Translations under genes and position numbers: made by a program
Shown: one piece after another, positions 47,257 to 58,299 of the stretch
Layout of the letters: each line of letters opens with the position of its first letter
How positions within the stretch are numbered: the first letter of the stretch is position 1
Assembly (NCBI GenBank): GCA_009760855.2
Contig: WPIO01000074.1
Coordinates: forward strand, 913,501-977,500
Direction: 5' to 3'
DNA: 64,000 nucleotides
From: Cristatella mucedo
Lineage: Eukaryota > Bryozoa > Phylactolaemata > Cristatellidae
Notes under the pieces: generated by a model
Databases searched by the model: none
Seen by the model: only the letters and a program-made list of their open reading frames with translations
Told to the model about the DNA's origin: nothing

Positions 47257-47496
47257 TTACGTCATGGCGGCCGGTAAATAAAGCAGGCTCTGCATTTTCT
47301 GCACTTTCTTAGCACTCTGATATTTAATATTTTGTCTGCTTAGAAGTTGCTGCATGATATCAAGAGCATTGCGTGCAAATCTTTTTTTCAGTGGTACTAA
47401 GTGCAGCTTTTCAAACAGCGGCCATTTGGGAAATTTGTTATACATGAGCCATCCCGGTGCCATCTCTGCCGTAGTCCGTTCCGAAATTTTATTTTG
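47257..47496 (-). CDS. Possible exon of an unknown protein
   Basis: On the reverse strand, after an acceptor-like cctttcag, a frame is open for about 80 codons. It includes QRYQNKISERTTAEM, MYNKFPKWPLFEKLHLVPLK and RNALDIMQQLLSRQNIKY. The KWPLFEKL pattern recalls Myb/SANT-like (MADF or trihelix) DNA-binding domains, often found in transposon proteins, but this is only an impression. A related stretch (GNAL-IAQLLSRRNIKY) is encoded on the + strand at 48353-48400, also after a cag. Confidence 0.25.
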   Translation of the reverse strand, partial: QNKISERTTAEMAPGWLMYNKFPKWPLFEKLHLVPLKKRFARNALDIMQQLLSRQNIKYQSAKKVQKMQSLLYLPAAMT

Positions 47497-50255
47497 GTAC
47501 CGCTGAAAGGATGAAAAAGATGATTCATTCTGCAGAATACTATATTATTTTATAAAATATTTAAATACAAATTATTATTAAATATAATTATATATTAAAT
47601 ATATTATTATTATTTATGTATTAAATATAATTTACATAAATTATGCAGAATATTATTTATCCTACACGGCTTCCTGCATATTGTCTACACCTTCTTTCAG
47701 CACTGCTGGAGTAGCTCGGTTATGGCTGAAATTCGGGGACATGTGGCGGGACGTCATTAAGTTTGCTAGGCTTCTACATTTTGCTGCCTACGTCATCGAT
47801 CGTCCTAGAGCTTGATGTTTTCTTAATCGTGGACGTATGCAGAGCTAAATGTATCCGGCCGAAATCAGGAAATCCTGATTTCTCGCTTCATTTGCAGCCG
47901 CGAACGAAGCCGAGTCGAACTCGCATTTACAATTTCATTTTGATGCCTGAAGGATTACCCGAGTTATAGACTTAACAAGGCACGAACTGACGCTGGAAAC
48001 GAAGCTGTGCAAATGTCACGAGAATACACCTCAACGGTCTTCACGTATGCGTCGCGATCTACCAAGGCTCGACAAGTTGGGATAAGAGTCGCATGTGATT
48101 CAGAGATTGGTAAATTTTTTTATTTGTAGATTTGTTGTTTCCTGTTTACATCGGTGTTATACGTGGTTTGCATAACCAATTTTTCTTTCATGCGGAAGTC
48201 GTCAGAACTTCCGATTGCAGTTCTAGCATATTTGTCTTCCGAAAGTTCCCCCAAACACATCCGATTGTCGGAAGAATATTTGTAGGTATTTTCATATAAA
48301 ATACATATAGTATTTGCATGCAAAATACATATAATAGTTGCGATTTGCAGGCAATGCTCTTGGTATCGCGCAGCTTCTAAGCAGACGAAATATCAAATAT
48401 CGACGCAAGTGCATCTTGAAGGTGACCGTTGTCATTCCACAACAACCAATCTTACGTCAGAGTTACGAGCGACTGCATAACGTTAGATTACAAGCGGTAA
48501 GATCAGGGGCCGTATAAACAATATACTACATGGCAATGCGGCCAACTGCTGCAACGAACGAATGAGCGAGCTTCGTTTATCGTAAGGCCCCTCGAGTCAA
48601 TGGGTAGGCGTGGCCCTGCAGGTTGACCTCCAATTGACCTCCAATTGACCTCCAATTATCCGCATCGCGTTGCATTCGCCACCCTCGGTACTGGAACCTG
48701 CTTGGGCTTTATACTGCCTTCGGCAGTTGCCGCTGTTTCCTCCCAGGCAGGCAAGCAGGCAGGCAGGCAGCCGCTGCCATTGCTTCTACGTCGGTCAGTT
48801 CGTACGTGCGCGATAAAAGCTCGCAGTCGCTTTCGCTTCTTCGCTACTTAACAATATCTTCCTCTTAACGCTGTCAATATCTTTAACAATTCGCTTCTCA
48901 ACCATACGGTCTTTTAATGCGTGCGTCTTGCTCAATAGCAAGCGTCGTTTGAGACGAGCGCGCGTAAGTCAACAGTTCTCGGGCACGTGTTTTCCTTGTG
49001 CGCACGCGTTGGTTGGTACCGCAAATCTCTGCTTCTCAGCCGCACGCCAGCGAGAGCGCTCGCTCCGATTCGCCGTCGCGCCATTCCGCGCCTAGCGTCA
49101 CGAACGCGGCACTCCGATTCGCTAGCGTCAGGGAGTCGCATGGCGGCTAGGGTCACGTGGCGGTTAAGGTCACGTGGCGGCCAAGCCCTTTGTCGCACTT
49201 CGACGGTGCAGCCCCGCAATTCGGTCGCTGCGGATCTCGGCGGGCAATCTGTGGCGCGCGATGTTTTTTTTGGCATCAAAATGGCGTCGCAACGATCATC
49301 TCTCTTCTGCCACGTTCGGATCGGGCGACGATCTCCTTGACGTTCTGGCGAAAATACCAACTGGCTATCTACGCTACGCTTGATCGCTGGCAGCGGTCGC
49401 GCGCCAGTCTCAGGTTTCTGCGTCATCTTTGCTGGTTTCTGCTGCCACCGCCGCTGGCCACCATTCGTCGCCACCAGGGCATCGCCGCTTTGAGATCGCC
49501 ACCGGCTGCCACCCCGTCGTTAGGTCAGCACGCGGCGGCGCACAGGTCGCAAAGATGAATCTTTTGTTTGCGGCGAGTTTACTCTCTTACGGTACTCTGT
49601 TTACGGCGAGTTTACTCTCCTAGTTCTCTCTTAGAGCCAGCAGCCGCGACGGCGCATTGCACGAGCTGACATTGCTCCACATTCTTCCCTCGCGCCAAAA
49701 ACACAAACAGTTTGTACGCACAGGAAAGATCAAAAGCCATGGCGCATTAATCAGCCTTCAAGGCCACACTGGAGAGCCAGCGTCTCCAATTTTTTCTTTG
49801 CTGCACATCGCTGCGTAACTAGAGTCCACGTTCGAGACGTGCCGCTCTGGTTTCGAAACAACAACACAACACAGCAACAACAGCCTCGACGCCTCGCTGA
49901 GAAGCCATCCACCGACAGCGCAATGGGAAACGTTTCGTCGTGTAAACCAACCAATCGAAGGAGCATAACCCGCGAGGCTTTTCACGTCGTCGACGGCTTT
50001 AGCGTGGTCGGTGATCCCGGCTCTGGGTGGTCCCAGCTCTTTGCCTGCGTCGAGCGTAGTAGAGGTGCAGACGCACATCGGCTAGGTCGAAGCAAAACTT
50101 GGCGCTTAGGAATTTTTCATCCCTATTGGCCGCAAGGCATCAATTAGCCTTTGAGAGAGGAAAGCGCGGTACGAACTCCGATCGCTTTCGCCTTAGAGGG
50201 AATGGAGGTCCGGCCTTAACATCTCCGGCTTATAAGGCACGGAAAAGGTAATAAA
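47497..50255. other. Unassigned intergenic sequence
   Basis: AT-rich to 48.6 kb, including an AT tract at 47530-47660, then GC-rich and CpG-rich from 48.9 to 50.2 kb. A triple repeat of ttgacctccaa lies at 48622-48656. Several open frames in the GC-rich part have no recognisable domain. Confidence 0.5.
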
Positions 50256-50580
50256 TATCAGTCTCACTCCCGACTTGCGTCACAACATCCCCTGACTTGA
50301 CCGTATTTGAAAAGAACTTGAAAACACACCTATTTAGGACAGCAGTCCCTGCGATTCGTCCACTATGTGCTTATGCGTGCTGACGCTGTGCATGCTGCTA
50401 CTAACCACACTTGCATGTTGACCATGTGCATGTCACCCCTAGCCATGTTATTCTTCTTGTTTATCGAGCATGATATTACTCACCATTCAATCGCGTTTCC
50501 CTTCGCAGGAAATGTAGACCGCCTAGAGAGAGATTGAGTTCTCTGAGGGCGCTTTATCAAGTGCATTAGTACTATTATCA
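50256..50580 (+). mobile_element. L2 LINE, 3' end fragment
   Basis: Starts at cagtctcactcccgacttgc and runs through the last codons and the 3'UTR to the hairpin tail (gcctagagagagattgagtt, then ctctgagggcgct) and a short end. It is close to the younger copies in sequence. Confidence 0.88.
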
Positions 50581-50859
50581 GTCTGGCCAAACTTGCACTA
50601 ACTCTGCACTAATCTGGCCCGCGTTAATCTCGCTAGAGCATCGCGCCTTAGGCGCATGGGACGTTCCCTCTTGTGGAATATGTCTTGTGGATCTTGTGTG
50701 CCTTCGATAGCCGTGTGTCGTCGCCCTCGAAACGTATGCTCGCGATCGGCTGAAAAGATGTGGCTGGCCTTTTCAAAGAGCTCGCCGTAATACGCAAGAG
50801 AAGTTGGAGCTTCTGTCAGCAGATTGGTGTGTACATTTGAAACGAACCGTCGTACATTG

Positions 50860-51310
50860 CAGTATTTGACCTGGCCATTACCGGGCCATTGCCGGGCCAG
50901 TGGGTGAGATCGAATGCACGGCAATCCACAGCAACGGCCCGGGACCAATATCGCAATCCGTTGAAAATCGACAATAAATCGGCTTCGCGAAACTGCTACT
51001 TTCATTACACGTACAACACCACCGTGTGCGCGCGTAATATGCGCCCATTGTGCGCGTTCAGTCGACGGAAATGCATGGCAATCGACGGCAATGGTCCGGG
51101 AAAAGACGCTGGCAGTTAACGAGCAAAGTGGCTTGAGAATGCTATGGTTTCACTTTGGACGCAGTGAAATTTTATAAGCAATTATAATTGGAGCTCCGTG
51201 CTGCCAATTTCTTGTCGATTTGGCGTGAGTTATGGTAATTGCCCGGGCCGCTGCAGTCGATTGCCATTCATTTCTCGCAATTGTAAGCGCACGATAGGTT
51301 GAAAGACTTT
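50860..51310. repeat. Diverged short repeat units in both orientations
   Basis: The motif attgcccgggccgctgcagt then cgattgccattcatt at 51238 returns reversed at about 50900-50965 and 51070-51110. Related units occur at 54400-54800 and 55950-56010. An unidentified old repeat family. Confidence 0.5.
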
Positions 51311-51382
51311 GGTTGAACTTTAAGCATAGTGCGCTGCGATACGTCAGAAAAATTTGATCTCGGACAAGCCACTTTCTGGTGA

Positions 51383-54148
51383 TTTGCGAAGGATCATACT
51401 GAAACTGAAACTTGGCTAAAATCGATAAACTGTCCGACGATTATAGACGCAACTCCATCTGGCTTCTCGTTCTTTCACACCCCTAGATCAATCAATACTG
51501 GAGGTGGAGTTGCTATTGTCGTGCGCTCGAAATTCAACTTCAAGCCATTTGCAGTACCCTCGGAGCAGTCTTTTGAATCAATTGTCTTGGTCTCACCCGA
51601 AAACAAGCTACCAATAGTGGCAGTAGTCCATCGCCCACCAGGTACCAAATCCTCCTTTATCTCAGATTTCTCCGATCTCATTTCGATTCTGTGTGCAAGA
51701 AATCGATCCTTCCTCGTAATGGGTGATTTCAACGTTCACTTTGATAACTTATCTGACGCTTTCAGCACCGAATTTCGTGCATTAACTGACTCATTGTCTC
51801 TCGTGGCTCATGTGCATGGCCCTACCCACATCAAGGGTTACACACTCGACCAGATTTTCTCATATAACTGCACGTTGTCATCACCAATTATTACCAAATC
51901 ATGCTTATCTGACCACATGCAGATCTCATTCAATCTACAGTGTGTGCCCACATCCTCCTCTAAAATAACCTGTGAATCACGAAACCTCAAGACCCTTGAC
52001 ATCGATGCTGTCCGTGCGAGAATATCTGCTTCACCTCTGCTGCTCAATCCTCCCTCCGATCTGTCATCATTGGTAGATAGCTTCAACACGACACTAGCAG
52101 ACACGCTAGACGAGTTTGCTCCTCTGACAAAGCGCACTGTGCGCCCCCGCCCAGACGGCCTATGGTTTACCGCAGACATTAAACTAGCGAAGTCTACTAA
52201 ACGAAAGCTTGAAAAAGCATACAAAAGATCCGGACTAACTGTCCATCGACAGGCATATGAAGACCACTGTAGGTCGTACCAATCGATCATAGCAAAGACT
52301 AAGTCTAGTTTTTATAAAAACATTGTTGAATCACAGATGCACAACCCAAAAATGCTGATGTCGACAATAAACCATCTCCTCAACCGTTCCCAGATTAGCT
52401 CATTACCTGATGATCCTAATGATGATCTAGCCTATCGCTTCTCTCGATTCTTTGTGCAGAAGATAGACAAGATCAGAGAATCAATCCCTGCGATGACAAC
52501 CTCCCCACTAGAATGCTGTTCCTCGATTCCTGGCAGCACCTCAATGTCTGCATTTAGGCAGGTCACTAGTGATCTAGTCCTAAAGTTCGTATCTCAATCA
52601 AAGAAGACAACAAGTCCTCTGGACCCTATTCCCACTGTCCTGCTCCTACGTTGCATTGATCTGCTGCTGCCATGTATAACTAACATAATTAATATGTCAT
52701 TAGCCTCAGGTCATGTCCCACCACCTTTCAAAAAAGCTGTAGTCAGGCCACTTCTCAAGAAAGCTACACTTGACCAAGAGAACTTGAGCAACTACCGCCC
52801 AGTTTCCCTTCTACCGTTCCTATCAAAGACACTCGAACGGGTCGTGGCAGACCAGCTGAACTCGTATATCAAAACCTCACACCTTGCTAGTAAGTTCCAG
52901 TCTGGCTTTAGAGCTAATCACTCCACAGAGTCAGCATTGCTTCGGGTATACAACGACCTACTTAGGAATGCTGACATGGGTAGAGTGTCTCTGCTTGTTT
53001 TGCTTGATCTTTCGGCAGCTTTTGATACCATCGATCACAAAGTTCTTCTAGAGCGCCTCTCATCTCGCCTGGGCATCACTGGCACTGCTCTGCAGTGGTT
53101 CAGGTCCTATCTCAGTGGGAGACTCCAGAGTATTGACGTGAATGGACAAAGATCGTCTGAAGTACCTCTGAAATATGGAGTACCTCAGGGCTCAGTGCTA
53201 GGTCCGGTTCTTTTCACGGTTTATACTCTGCCTCTTGATGATGTGATTGCCAAGCACAATCTAGGCTTTCACTTCTATGCAGATGACACTCAGTCGTACC
53301 TTTGCTTTGATCCCTCACAGCCTTCGAGCACCTCAAATTCTCTAAACTCACTAGCTGCATGCATTGATGACATCCGCACATGGATGGCAGCAAATTTTCT
53401 AAAACTTAATGATGATAAAACTAACTTACTAGTTATGGGCAAACCCAGTGTGATCCAGAGATTGGAAAGGCTGACTCTCAAAATTGGCTCTGCCAGCATA
53501 TCTCCAGTTGAATCAGCTCGAAATCTAGGTGTCATATTCCAAAGCGACCTCTCGTTAGACGACCACATCAGCTCCACAGTCAAATCCGCCTATTTTCAGC
53601 TTCATAACATTGCTAAAATTTGGGCCTGTTTAGATAAAAATACCACGTCCAAGTTGGTCCATGCATTCGTGACATCTCGTCTCGACTTCTGCAACTCACT
53701 GCTCACTGGCCTACCAGCATGTGCGATCAGGCGATTGCAGCTGGTGCGAAACTCCTCAGCTAGGCTATGTGAGCTTGTCTATCGTGAGCTTTGCAGTTGC
53801 CACATTACTCCACTTCTCGCCGACCTGCACTGGCTACCAGTCAAGCAACGGATTGACTTCAAGGTTTTGTCGCTCACTTTTAGGTCCCTTCATTCTATGG
53901 CTCCAGCCTATCTGTCAGATATACTACCCCATCAGGCTAAGCATCGTACCACCCGCTTTTCGGAATCCAACAGTCTAGAAATACCTCATACAAACCTTAA
54001 ATCCTTTGGAGACTGTGCATTTAGTTCATATGCTCCCAAAGCCTGGAACTCTCTCCCGACCTGCGTCAGAACATCCCCTGACCTGACTACATTTAAAAGG
54101 AACCTAAAAACAAACCTATTTAGGACAGCATTCAGTGGGTCCCTGTGA
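51383..54148 (+). CDS. L2-type LINE open frame: endonuclease and reverse transcriptase
   Basis: An uninterrupted frame of about 920 codons, open from 51383; the first in-frame GTG is at 51521. The protein nicks DNA and copies its own RNA into the genome. The endonuclease part has ETWLKS, GGGVAIVVRS, VAVVHRPPGT, VMGDFNVHF and LSDHMQISF. The reverse transcriptase has NYRPVSLLPFLSKTLE, FQSGFRANHSTESALL, LLDLSAAFDTIDH, GVPQGSVLGPVLFT and catalytic YADD at 53276-53287. The endonuclease N-terminus before ETWL is missing, so the copy is 5'-truncated and not autonomous. It is the only copy in the window with an unbroken frame. Confidence 0.93.
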   Translation, partial: FAKDHTETETWLKSINCPTIIDATPSGFSFFHTPRSINTGGGVAIVVRSKFNFKPFAVPSEQSFESIVLVSPENKLPIVAVVHRPPGTKSSFISDFSDLISILCARNRSFLVMGDFNVHFDNLSDAFSTEFRALTDSLSLVAHVHGPTHIKGYTLDQIFSYNCTLSSPIITKSCLSDHMQISFNLQCVPTSSSKITCESRNLKTLDIDAVRARISASPLLLNPPSDLSSLVDSFNTTLADTLDEFAPLTKRTVRPRPDGLWFTADIKLAKSTKRKLEKAYKRSGLTVHRQAYEDHCRSYQSIIAKTKSSFYKNIVESQMHNPKMLMSTINHLLNRSQISSLPDDPNDDLAYRFSRFFVQKIDKIRESIPAMTTSPLECCSSIPGSTSMSAFRQVTSDLVLKFVSQSKKTTSPLDPIPTVLLLRCIDLLLPCITNIINMSLASGHVPPPFKKAVVRPLLKKATLDQENLSNYRPVSLLPFLSKTLERVVADQLNSYIKTSHLASKFQSGFRANHSTESALLRVYNDLLRNADMGRVSLLVLLDLSAAFDTIDHKVLLERLSSRLGITGTALQWFRSYLSGRLQSIDVNGQRSSEVPLKYGVPQGSVLGPVLFTVYTLPLDDVIAKHNLGFHFYADDTQSYLCFDPSQPSSTSNSLNSLAACIDDIRTWMAANFLKLNDDKTNLLVMGKPSVIQRLERLTLKIGSASISPVESARNLGVIFQSDLSLDDHISSTVKSAYFQLHNIAKIWACLDKNTTSKLVHAFVTSRLDFCNSLLTGLPACAIRRLQLVRNSSARLCELVYRELCSCHITPLLADLHWLPVKQRIDFKVLSLTFRSLHSMAPAYLSDILPHQAKHRTTRFSESNSLEIPHTNLKSFGDCAFSSYAPKAWNSLPTCVRTSPDLTTFKRNLKTNLFRTAFSGSL

Positions 54149-54385
54149 TTCGTCCTTGATGTGCTTGTGCGTGCTGACACTGTGCATGCTGCCACTAACC
54201 ACATTTGCATGCTGACCCTGTGCATGTCACCCCTAACCATATTATTCATTTCGTTTGTTTTTTCAAGCATGATTTTACTTACCTTTCAATTGCATTTCAC
54301 TTTACAGCAAATGTAAAGCGCCTAGAGAGAGATTAAGTTCTCTGAGGGCGCTTTATCACGTGAATTATTTTTATTATTATTATTA
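51383..54385 (+). mobile_element. L2-type LINE, best-preserved copy
   Basis: Recognisable L2 sequence begins near 51400 and ends after the 3' tail gcgcctagagagagattaag, ttctctgagggcgct and an ATT-repeat terminus at 54365-54385. It lies inside the diverged repeat region at 50.9-56.3 kb. At least a dozen other L2 pieces in the window can be aligned to it. Confidence 0.93.
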
Positions 54386-54895
54386 TACTGGATTGCCGTA
54401 CTTTCCTGGGTAGTGTCCGTCAGTTGCTACGAATTGCCCGAGATTGAACAAACAGAATGGGTCGAAAGTAAGTGCGCACGCAGTGAGATGTTACGTGGAG
54501 TTAGAATTGGAGCTTTGCCCAGCCGATTTCTCGTCGATCTGCCTAAGGATTACGGTATTGGCATGTCCGACATTGCTGTCGGCTGCCGCGCATGGTTGAC
54601 AATTAACGGAAAAATAGCTTCAAAACTCTACGGTTTCACTTTTAGCACAATGAAATATCAAATGAAATGACAACCGGCGCTTCGTGAAGCCAATTTGTGG
54701 TCGGTTTGTCAGCGATTGTGGTTGATTGCTGCCTCAAGCCGAGCCATTGCCTTAGATTTCCATGCATTGCCCGAGTTTTTACAAACGCAATCGGTAAACA
54801 TGATGTATTTTCCCTTCAAAAGAAGTGCCTTATGGTATGCATTCAACATTTGAGCATTAAAAAAAAACAGAATTCGAGGCATTTTAAATCAGAAT
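54386..54895. repeat. Diverged short repeat units
   Basis: Contains units related to those at 50.9-51.3 kb, for example attggagctttgcccagccg at 54509 and gagccattgccttagatttc at 54742. No gene is recognised. Confidence 0.4.
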
Positions 54896-54899
54896 GCTG

Positions 54900-55786
54900 T
54901 GGATTGCACTAAAACGCTTCGCTCTTCTAACAGGTGATGCTATTGTGCAACCACCACGTGCTCGAAATTTAGGTGTCGTTTTCGACTGCTGCGACAATTT
55001 TAAAAGCTTCATCCAGAAGAGATTGCTTCTACAGCTAGCGATCACGTCCGATCCCTATCTAAGATTAGGAGCTGTCTTACACAGTGGCTTGCGAACAATT
55101 TAACTAGCTACTTAGTTCTGTCTCGGCTTGATTATTGTAATTCCTTTTTGGCTGGGCTACCAAAGAAAGCAACTAGGCTACTGTAGCTGGCTATGAATAT
55201 GGCTGCAAGGCTAGTTTTCAAGTCCCAGAGCTTTGACTACGTGTCTCCCTTTCTAAAAGAGCTAGGATGACTGCAGGTTGAGCAACGGATACACAGCAAA
55301 GTTCTTACGCTGACCCACAAGGCCCTCCACGGCTTGGCTCCTACATACCTAGCTGAACTGCTGCGCCAGTTTCAGCCTCCTCGTGCCCTCAGGTCCTGTA
55401 CGGACAATAAATTAGCTGTTCCATTCCTCCGCTTAAAGACAGTTGGCGACAGAAGCTTTAGGTCTGCAGGTCCTAGACTGTTGAACTCGCTTCCACGATT
55501 CTTACGCAACGACAACTACTCTCCTGCTGCCGACTATGGCTCATCCTTTTCAGTGGTCCTGCGCTGCAACCTCCATGTTACTCACTACCTCAACTGCTCT
55601 CCAGACTCTACCATGCTTCCCACTTTCTCCTTGTTGCGTGAAATGAAGTCTGTTGGCTACCGAATGCGTAACGAAAGCAGCCCAGGCTGTGAGCGAGCGG
55701 TACAAAACTCTCCTGCGTAGCACCCACATAGTCATAATGGCTTTGTGGAGTTACAGACGAAGATACATTACATTACATTACAGTTT
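54900..55786 (+). mobile_element. LINE family B, C-terminal part and 3' end
   Basis: Encodes ARNLGVVFDCCDNFKSF, then LSRLDYCNSFLAGLP, then VLTLTHKALHGLAPTYL, then the long open stretch to NSLPRFLRN. This is the same region of a non-LTR reverse transcriptase protein as in L2, but clearly a different family. Stops lie near 55182 and 55268. The tail is an acatt repeat (55766-55786), unlike the ATT tail of the L2. Confidence 0.87.
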
Positions 55787-56310
55787 TGGCTCGGACCACT
55801 GAATTTGATTGCAGTGCATTGCATCAGAGTGGTTGAGGCAACTGCAATGAAATTGTGCGAGTACGCTATACACGAAGATTAGAGAAATGTGCAATCGCTA
55901 TTTGAGCTTAAAGTGTACTCTTCACGGTCGTTTTGCTGCGGATTTGCTGCGGTGGATTGTGGTATTGGCCCGGGCCGCTGCAATCTATTTCAGTGGACTT
56001 CGTGAGAACGCGCGAGCGGAATCGCGTGAAATTTCGTGGGCACATTTTTCGCGCAGCTTAGTTTCATATTTCAAACTATTGGAGCTTTCCTTAGCTAACT
56101 CGTGGCGGATTTGGGGCGAATTAAAGTGGATCGCGGTACAGGCCTCCGTCGTTGCAGCTTAGTTGCATTAGTGCGCGCGGGCACACTGACATTAAGTTTG
56201 GTGGATAGACAAAATTAAAGATGCATTACACTATCTTCCCGAAATTTGAGCTTGGCAGCGCTAATATCCTGTCGATGTTTAGCCTACTCAGAATGGATTG
56301 CGGTAATTTG
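55787..56310. repeat. Diverged short repeat units
   Basis: Resumes the repeat sequence interrupted by the two LINEs, for example ggcccgggccgctgcaatct at 55965 and attggagctttccttagcta at 56079. Confidence 0.4.
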
Positions 56311-57702
<1,392 letters not shown>

Positions 57703-58057
57703 CGAAAGGGCGAGAGGGGGTGTGGGGGGGACGGAGAGAAAGGAGGAGGATGGAAGGAGAGGGGGAGAGGTAGGAAAGAGGGGATCATCTAGCAACGGGG
57801 ACAGAGCAGCGAACGTACAATCTCACAAGGGTCGTTATTATGACATAAGGTGAATCTGCTTGAGCACACAGTAGCGCCTATAAGCATTTATCGAGTGCTA
57901 AAATCGTGCAAGTGCAAGCGTAATGACTGCATTTTGGCTTTTGACTCGAGCGCTAAGCTCGCGGTCCTGCGGACAGATGCCGCAGCCACTTGACGCAATG
58001 CAATTTTCAGACACCAATCGAAGCTTTGATCTCTCCTTGAGGTCTGGAATATGACTA

Positions 58058-58294
<237 letters not shown>

Positions 58295-58299
<5 letters not shown>

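Larger units (their letters stand above)
44074..47300 (-). repeat. Right outer arm of the large inverted duplication
   Basis: Reverse-oriented homologue of the UNC93-like upstream flank (34500-36880), at about 75-85% identity by eye. It carries a SINE1 (44266-44458) and a family-B LINE (46612-47062) that the left arm lacks, and about 400 bp (45890-46300) without a left counterpart. It lacks the three SINE2 insertions of the left arm. Confidence 0.83.

Noticed and set aside
48932-49474. 180-codon reverse-strand frame
   Set aside because: Arg-rich, in CpG-rich DNA, no motif, and competing frames on the opposite strand.
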